Source of the DNA: Paenibacillus sp. RUD330
Lineage (GTDB): Bacteria > Bacillota > Bacilli > Paenibacillales > Paenibacillaceae
NCBI RefSeq assembly: GCF_002243345.2
Contig: NZ_CP022655.2
Span: 3,226,501 to 3,290,500, forward strand
Direction of reading: 5' to 3'
Length of the DNA stretch: 64,000 bases
The first letter of the stretch is position 1. Each line of letters starts with the position of its first letter. Under the pieces are notes generated by a model. The model worked only from the letters and a program-made list of their open reading frames with translations. It searched no databases and was not told where the DNA came from. This document shows, piece by piece, positions 60,008 to 64,000 of the stretch. The position numbers and the translations under genes were made by a program.

Positions 60008-61567
60008 TTATTTCTTGTCGGCTGCATCCGAGGCTGCCGCAGCCATCGCAGCTGCCGCATCGGCCGGCAGCGCCGGAACATCTGCGGCCGCCGGCTTCAC
60101 GCCCGCTGCGGGAACGCGGGAAGTGAGACTTTTCATCAGCGCGTTGACGTCGATGCCGGCGACGCTCTTCAGCATTTCCGGCGCTGTCGCCATCAGATCC
60201 GTCACATAGTTGCTCAGACGGGCCGCTCCGGCTCCATTGCCCGTATCGACGACCGTCAGCTTGTCGATGGCCTTGATCGGCTCGGCAATCTTGCCGGCCA
60301 GCTCCGGCAGCATCTTGACGATAATGTCGAGCACGGCCGCTTCGCCGAACTTCTCGAACGCCTGCGCCAGCTTTTCTTTGGCTTCCGCTTCGGCCAGACC
60401 GCGCAGCCGGATGACTTCGGCTTCGGCCGTACCTTTGGCCCGCTGGGCGTCTGCTTCCGCCTGGCCTGCCAGACGTTTCTGCTCCGCGTTGGCGCGGGCC
60501 TCGGCTTCGATCCGATACTTCGTGGCGTCCGCCGCGTTGATCTGCTTGGCCTTTTCCGCTTCGGCCGCCTGCTCGACCGCATAACGATCGGCGTCGGCTT
60601 TTTTCTTCACTTCGGAATCATACTGCTTCTCGCGGCGAAGGATCTCCTTCGTCTCGAGGTCGATCTCGCGTTCCTTGCGGACGAGCTCGACCTTCATCTG
60701 CTCCTCCACGACCTGCTGCTTGATCCGCGCCTCCTGGATCGTATACGCCTGGTCGGCGTCGGCCTTGGCCGTATCCTGATCCTTTTTGAAGGAAGCGACC
60801 TTGAGCTGGTTCTCCTTGGAAGCCTCTGCGATATTCGTATCGCGCAGCAGCTCCGCCTTCTGCCCTTCCTCCTCGGCTTGAGCTTTCTGGATCCGGGCAT
60901 CGCGCACCGCCTGCGCCTCGGCGATTTCCGCATCCCGCTTGACCGCGGCGATCCGCGGCTTGCCGAGCGCGTCGAGGTAGCCGTGCTTGTCGCGGAGATC
61001 CTTGATCGTGAAGGAGACGATCTGCAAGCCCATCTTCTTGAGGTCCTTGGCCGCTACGGATTGGACCTCCTGCGCGAAACGGTCCCGGTTGCGGTACACT
61101 TCCTCCACCGTCATGGAACCGAGAATCGCCCGCAGATGGCCCTCGAGAACTTCCTGGGCCTCGGACTTCAGAGCTTCGACCGGCTTGCCCATGAACTGCT
61201 CGGCCGCCGTCGCCACATCCTCGATCGAGCCGCCGATCTTGATGATGGCGACTCCGTCCGCCATGACCGGCACGCCCTGCTCCGTATAGACCTCCGGAGT
61301 GGATACGTCCAGCTTCATGGACAGGAGGGACAGGAACTCCGCCCGCTGGAACACCGGCAGGATGAAGGCGCCTCCTCCGCGGACGATTTTGATTTTGCGG
61401 CCCGACTCGTCGGAGGCCACGTTGCTCGCTCCGAGGAACGTACCCGTGACGATCATCGCCTCATCCGGACTGACCGTCTTGTACCTAGCCCAGAAGGCAA
61501 GACCCAATACGACAATGACGCCGACAACGATAGCAGGAATAACCAAATAATCTGGAATCAAACCCAT
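60008..61567 (-). CDS. floT: Flotillin FloT (YuaG)
   Basis: 519 residues. One N-terminal membrane segment (about 7-27), an SPFH/PHB domain (30-200, with GGGAFILPVFQRAEFLSLLS and LKKMGLQIVSFTIKDLRD), a long Glu/Ala/Lys coiled coil (200-390) and a C-terminal Ala/Pro-rich tail. Flotillins scaffold functional membrane microdomains and affect fluidity, secretion and signalling. It follows yuaF by 10 nt and shares its SigW promoter, as in B. subtilis. Confidence 0.96.
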   Translation of the reverse strand: MGLIPDYLVIPAIVVGVIVVLGLAFWARYKTVSPDEAMIVTGTFLGASNVASDESGRKIKIVRGGGAFILPVFQRAEFLSLLSMKLDVSTPEVYTEQGVPVMADGVAIIKIGGSIEDVATAAEQFMGKPVEALKSEAQEVLEGHLRAILGSMTVEEVYRNRDRFAQEVQSVAAKDLKKMGLQIVSFTIKDLRDKHGYLDALGKPRIAAVKRDAEIAEAQAVRDARIQKAQAEEEGQKAELLRDTNIAEASKENQLKVASFKKDQDTAKADADQAYTIQEARIKQQVVEEQMKVELVRKEREIDLETKEILRREKQYDSEVKKKADADRYAVEQAAEAEKAKQINAADATKYRIEAEARANAEQKRLAGQAEADAQRAKGTAEAEVIRLRGLAEAEAKEKLAQAFEKFGEAAVLDIIVKMLPELAGKIAEPIKAIDKLTVVDTGNGAGAARLSNYVTDLMATAPEMLKSVAGIDVNALMKSLTSRVPAAGVKPAAADVPALPADAAAAMAAAASDAADKK

Positions 61568-61577
61568 TTCCCCTCTC

Positions 61578-62102
61578 TCATTTCAAAATGGATACCGCCA
61601 GGGCATCCGGCTTCACTTCGACGACGACGACCTTGCTTCCGGTTGGAATATCGGTGCCGTCAAAGCTCTCGGCCGTGTGGTTCGTCACTCCCGCTCCGAT
61701 CCGGACCAGCACTTCGCCGCATCCATGGGCCGGAATGGCCGTCAGCACCTCGCCGATCGATCCGCCCAGCTCCTGCAAGGAGTATCCCGAAGTGGATTCG
61801 GAGTTCTGCATGGGCCTCACATACAGGAAGAACACGAGCAAGGAGCATGCCGCCGCAGCGAGGACGGACAGGAGCGCAATGCCGGAGGCCGGGAGGCTCG
61901 AATACTTCTCCATCATAAGTCCCGCTCCGCCGAATGCCGTAACGGCGCCGGCAGCGGCGGCCGGCTGGAAAATATGATGACCGTCCACAGACAGGAAATC
62001 GAGCGCCCCGTCCAGGAAAGAGCCCAGTATATCCCCCAACACCACGCTTACGATGGCGAAAAGGACACCGAAGGCTAGGCATGACAGGTAAACCGTTTCC
62101 AT
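61578..62102 (-). CDS. yuaF: NfeD-like membrane protein YuaF
   Basis: 174 residues from the ATG at 62102 (METVYLSCLAFGVLFAIVSV), with GGGGAGG six bases upstream. Three membrane helices (about 5-27, 50-72, 78-98) precede a C-terminal OB-fold domain (GSIGEVLTAIPAHGCGEVLV, GTDIPTGSKVVVVEVKPDAL). YuaF forms the NfeD2 partner of FloT. The gene pair is driven by the SigW promoter at 62152-62177. Confidence 0.94.
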   Translation of the reverse strand: METVYLSCLAFGVLFAIVSVVLGDILGSFLDGALDFLSVDGHHIFQPAAAAGAVTAFGGAGLMMEKYSSLPASGIALLSVLAAAACSLLVFFLYVRPMQNSESTSGYSLQELGGSIGEVLTAIPAHGCGEVLVRIGAGVTNHTAESFDGTDIPTGSKVVVVEVKPDALAVSILK

Positions 62103-62151
62103 CCCGCACCTCCCCATATTTGGCATCTAATGTTAACTGCCCGGTACTCTA

Positions 62152-62177
62152 TACGCTGCAATCGGCCATTTGTTTCA
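62152..62177 (-). promoter_or_regulatory. SigW-type promoter of yuaF-floT
   Basis: On the minus strand TGAAAC, 16 nt, CGTA: an exact match to the extracytoplasmic-function SigW consensus, ~50 nt before the yuaF start. In B. subtilis the yuaF-floT-yuaI operon is a known SigW target, so site and gene content agree. Confidence 0.9.
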
Positions 62178-62216
62178 CAACTTAGACATTTTCTTGTCGA
62201 AAATTTCGGACCGCCC

Positions 62217-63509
62217 TTACAATTGGATCCGTATCCGGGCCATGCGCCGTTTGCCGGCTTGCAGGACATCCCCTTCGCGCGGCTCCACGACCGCGGAGAC
62301 ATCCTCCAGCTTCGCCCCGTTGAGCTTGACGGCTCCTTGCTGGACGCTTCGGCGGGCTTCGCTGCCCGACGGCAGCAGATCCAGGACGGTGAGGAGCTTT
62401 ACGAGCCGGATCTTGCCATCCTCAAGCTCTGCCGCATGCAGGACAGCTTCCTCGATATCATCCGGCAAGGCGCCTTCCGAGAATACCGCCCGGAACCGAG
62501 ACTCGGCGAAATCAGCCGCTTCCAATCCATGGAACAGGCGGACGAGCGCGTGAGCCAGCATCAGCTTGGCATCCCTTGGATGCAGGGTGCCGTCCTCCAA
62601 GCCCGATGCCACGGCGGCCAAGCGATCCGAGTCCAAATCCGTCGCCAGCTCGAAATATTTGGGCATGAGGCCATCCGGCATGCTCATCGCTTTGCCGAAG
62701 ATCTGCTCCGGCTCCTCCTGGATGCCGATGTAATTGCCGAGGCTCTTGCTCATTTTCTGAACGCCGTCGAGCCCTTCGAGGATCGGCATCGTGATGGCGG
62801 TCTGCTGCCGCTTGCCGTATTCCTTCTGCAGGCTCCGGCCCATGAGCAGATTGAACTTCTGATCCGTCCCGCCCAGCTCGATGTCCGTCTCGAGCGCGAC
62901 CGAATCGTATCCCTGCATAAGCGGGTAGAAGAACTCGTGGATGCTGATCGGCAGGTTGGATCTGTACCGCTTCGTGAAGTCGTCCCGCTCCAGCATGCGC
63001 GCAACCGTCGACTTGGCCGCGAGGCCGATGACTTCATTGAAGGTGAGCGGCGACAGCCATTCGGAGTTGAAGCAGACCGTCGTCCGCTCCGGATCGAGCA
63101 CTTTGAAGATCTGGTTCTTGTACGTCTGGGCGTTGTGCCTGACATCCTCCTCGGACAACGCCTTGCGGGTTTCCGACTTGCCCGACGGATCGCCGATCCG
63201 GCCGGTAAAGTCCCCGATGAGCAGCTGGACCTCGTGTCCGCATTCCTGGAACTGCCGCAGCTTCTGGAGCACGACAGTATGGCCGATATGAATATCCGGA
63301 GCCGAGGGATCCAGTCCCAGCTTCACCTTCAGCGGAATGCCCGTCGCCACCGACTCCTCCAGCTTCTCCCGGAGACCGCTCTCCGGAATGATTTCAGCCG
63401 TTCCCCTCGCGAGAATCGCCAGCTGCCGCGCTACCTCCTGCCGCTGCTCCGAAGTCAGCTTCGATCCGGGACGCTGTCCGTTCCGCTCCTTGCTCTCCTG
63501 CTGATTCAT
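62217..63509 (-). CDS. tyrS: Tyrosyl-tRNA synthetase
   Basis: 430 residues from the ATG at 63509, with GGGGAG eight bases upstream. Class I motifs are HIGH ([18 protein letters not shown]) and KMSKS ([11 protein letters not shown]), with a C-terminal S4-like domain ([17 protein letters not shown]). The sequence resembles the TyrZ subtype of B. subtilis, to judge from [18 protein letters not shown] and [19 protein letters not shown]. It charges tRNA-Tyr and is controlled by the T-box just upstream. Confidence 0.97.
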   Translation of the reverse strand: MNQQESKERNGQRPGSKLTSEQRQEVARQLAILARGTAEIIPESGLREKLEESVATGIPLKVKLGLDPSAPDIHIGHTVVLQKLRQFQECGHEVQLLIGDFTGRIGDPSGKSETRKALSEEDVRHNAQTYKNQIFKVLDPERTTVCFNSEWLSPLTFNEVIGLAAKSTVARMLERDDFTKRYRSNLPISIHEFFYPLMQGYDSVALETDIELGGTDQKFNLLMGRSLQKEYGKRQQTAITMPILEGLDGVQKMSKSLGNYIGIQEEPEQIFGKAMSMPDGLMPKYFELATDLDSDRLAAVASGLEDGTLHPRDAKLMLAHALVRLFHGLEAADFAESRFRAVFSEGALPDDIEEAVLHAAELEDGKIRLVKLLTVLDLLPSGSEARRSVQQGAVKLNGAKLEDVSAVVEPREGDVLQAGKRRMARIRIQL

Positions 63510-63552
63510 TTTCTTCGCTCCCCTTTCTCCGATGTGCGCCCATGGCGCTGAA

Positions 63553-63892
63553 AACGCAAAAAATCCTTCTCGTCCGAAGGGACGAGAAGGATCAGCTCGC
63601 GGTACCACCCTTGTTGGAATCCGCCCCGCCTGCGCATGCTAAGACAAGCAAAGCCAAATGGATTCCCACTTCGTTGTGCATAACGGAAGGCTGCTTCCGG
63701 GACCGGGCTACGCGCCGGGCTGGCAGCCCGCGGTTCCCCCGGCCGGCTCAGGACTGTAATTCACGCGGACGGGGCGTCCCGGTTCGCACCTGCCACCGGG
63801 TCTCTGTGAACGCCTGCCGTCCGGCTACTGGATGCCCATCCACGCCGTTGGCCGTATGGTCCGCAGGCTCGGCCGAGCCGTGCGGAATCGTT
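63553..63892 (-). promoter_or_regulatory. T-box riboswitch, tyrosine specific
   Basis: The leader between promoter and tyrS has the T-box sequence AAGGGTGGTACCGCG (about 63598-63613). Before it are Stem I elements: an AGAGA block, GGTGCGAACCGG, and the specifier loop GTGAATTACAG with the Tyr codon TAC at 63756-63758. After it is a terminator stem (ATCCTTCTCGTCC/GGACGAGAAGGAT plus TTTTTT, 63557-63592). Uncharged tRNA-Tyr pairs with TAC and the T-box, favouring the antiterminator and tyrS expression. Confidence 0.95.
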
Positions 63893-63898
63893 TTGCAT

Positions 63899-63927
63899 GT
63901 TATATCATGCCCCGCCAGGAGTGTCAA
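63899..63927 (-). promoter_or_regulatory. Predicted sigma-A promoter of the tyrS leader
   Basis: A perfect TTGACA and TATAAC with a 17 nt spacer, directly upstream of the T-box. The remaining 63928-64000 shows no feature I can support. Confidence 0.85.
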
Positions 63928-64000
63928 CTTCCAAGCTTCGGCAGCAATTGCCGGAATGGGGAAGATTTCAACGATGGAAATGACATCTGGTGCCGGGTTC

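Noticed and set aside
1-64000. Search for CRISPR arrays, tRNAs, rRNAs, insertion sequences and prophage genes
   Set aside because: No regularly spaced direct repeats, cloverleaf-like GGTTCRANYCC ends, transposase motifs or phage structural genes were seen; the window is core chromosome.

Overview
The window looks like a chromosomal core segment of a high-GC, spore-forming Firmicute, most likely Paenibacillus or a close relative. Three things point there: spoVM and a spoVIF-like gene, Bacillus-type regulatory signals (a tyrosyl-tRNA synthetase T-box, a textbook SigW promoter, sigma-A promoters with AAGGAGG-type ribosome binding sites), and the Bacillus 'ylo' gene order running from yloA/rqcH to recG. 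About four fifths of the genes are on the minus strand. No tRNA, rRNA, CRISPR array, insertion sequence or prophage was seen.

Region by region: 1-4,944 is a YesM/YesN-type two-component system followed by an extracellular sugar-binding lipoprotein with no permease genes, then a truncated GNAT gene. 5,000-12,000 is a loose set of accessory genes: a YppC/DUF2515 protein, an SRAP-family DNA-crosslink protein, a methyltransferase, a DUF4177 protein, two GNATs, an SGNH hydrolase and a YeiH-type exporter. 12,064-18,536 holds spoVIF, recG, degV (a FakB-type lipid-binding protein), fakA, yloU, rpmB and the 26-residue spoVM, which is too short for ordinary ORF calling.

18,755-36,033 is the long minus-strand housekeeping run, in transcription order remA, gmk, rpoZ, coaBC, priA, def, fmt, rsmB, [LTA-synthase-like gene, unknown gene], rlmN, prpC, prkC, rsgA, rpe, small membrane protein. 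Many of these overlap by 4 to 17 nt, which implies translational coupling. It joins ribosome and peptide maturation (def, fmt, rsmB, rlmN, rsgA), nucleotide and cofactor supply (gmk, coaBC), replication restart (priA) and the PrkC/PrpC signalling pair. Relative to Bacillus subtilis, an LTA-synthase-like gene with its own promoter is inserted, thiN is replaced by a membrane protein, and dapF plus a GNAT gene sit where yicC would be.

36,543-45,667 carries dapF, a GNAT, a calcium P-type ATPase divergent from rqcH, a PAP2 phosphatase, a PHP phosphoesterase and a CysL-like LysR regulator. 45,875-50,770 carries an unknown gene, ylbG, ylbF with a cysteine-rich tail, and an XPB-type helicase overlapping a large partner protein; this pair is the most unusual functional module here. 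50,925-59,017 carries a CBS protein, an M20 amidohydrolase, yugN-like, ftsW, an Asp23/Gls24 protein, a Ca/H exchanger, ylaN, a degenerate HPr-like protein, an M29 aminopeptidase and a lipoprotein. 59,105-64,000 carries rpsD with a long leader, the flotillin operon yuaF-floT behind a SigW promoter, and tyrS behind a T-box with a TAC specifier.

The region is mostly conserved biology. The more novel points are the XPB module, the ~98-residue disordered extension of RsmB, the HPr paralogue lacking its phosphorylatable histidine, the orphan binding protein with its two-component system, and a possible dispersed repeat at 27,430-27,626.
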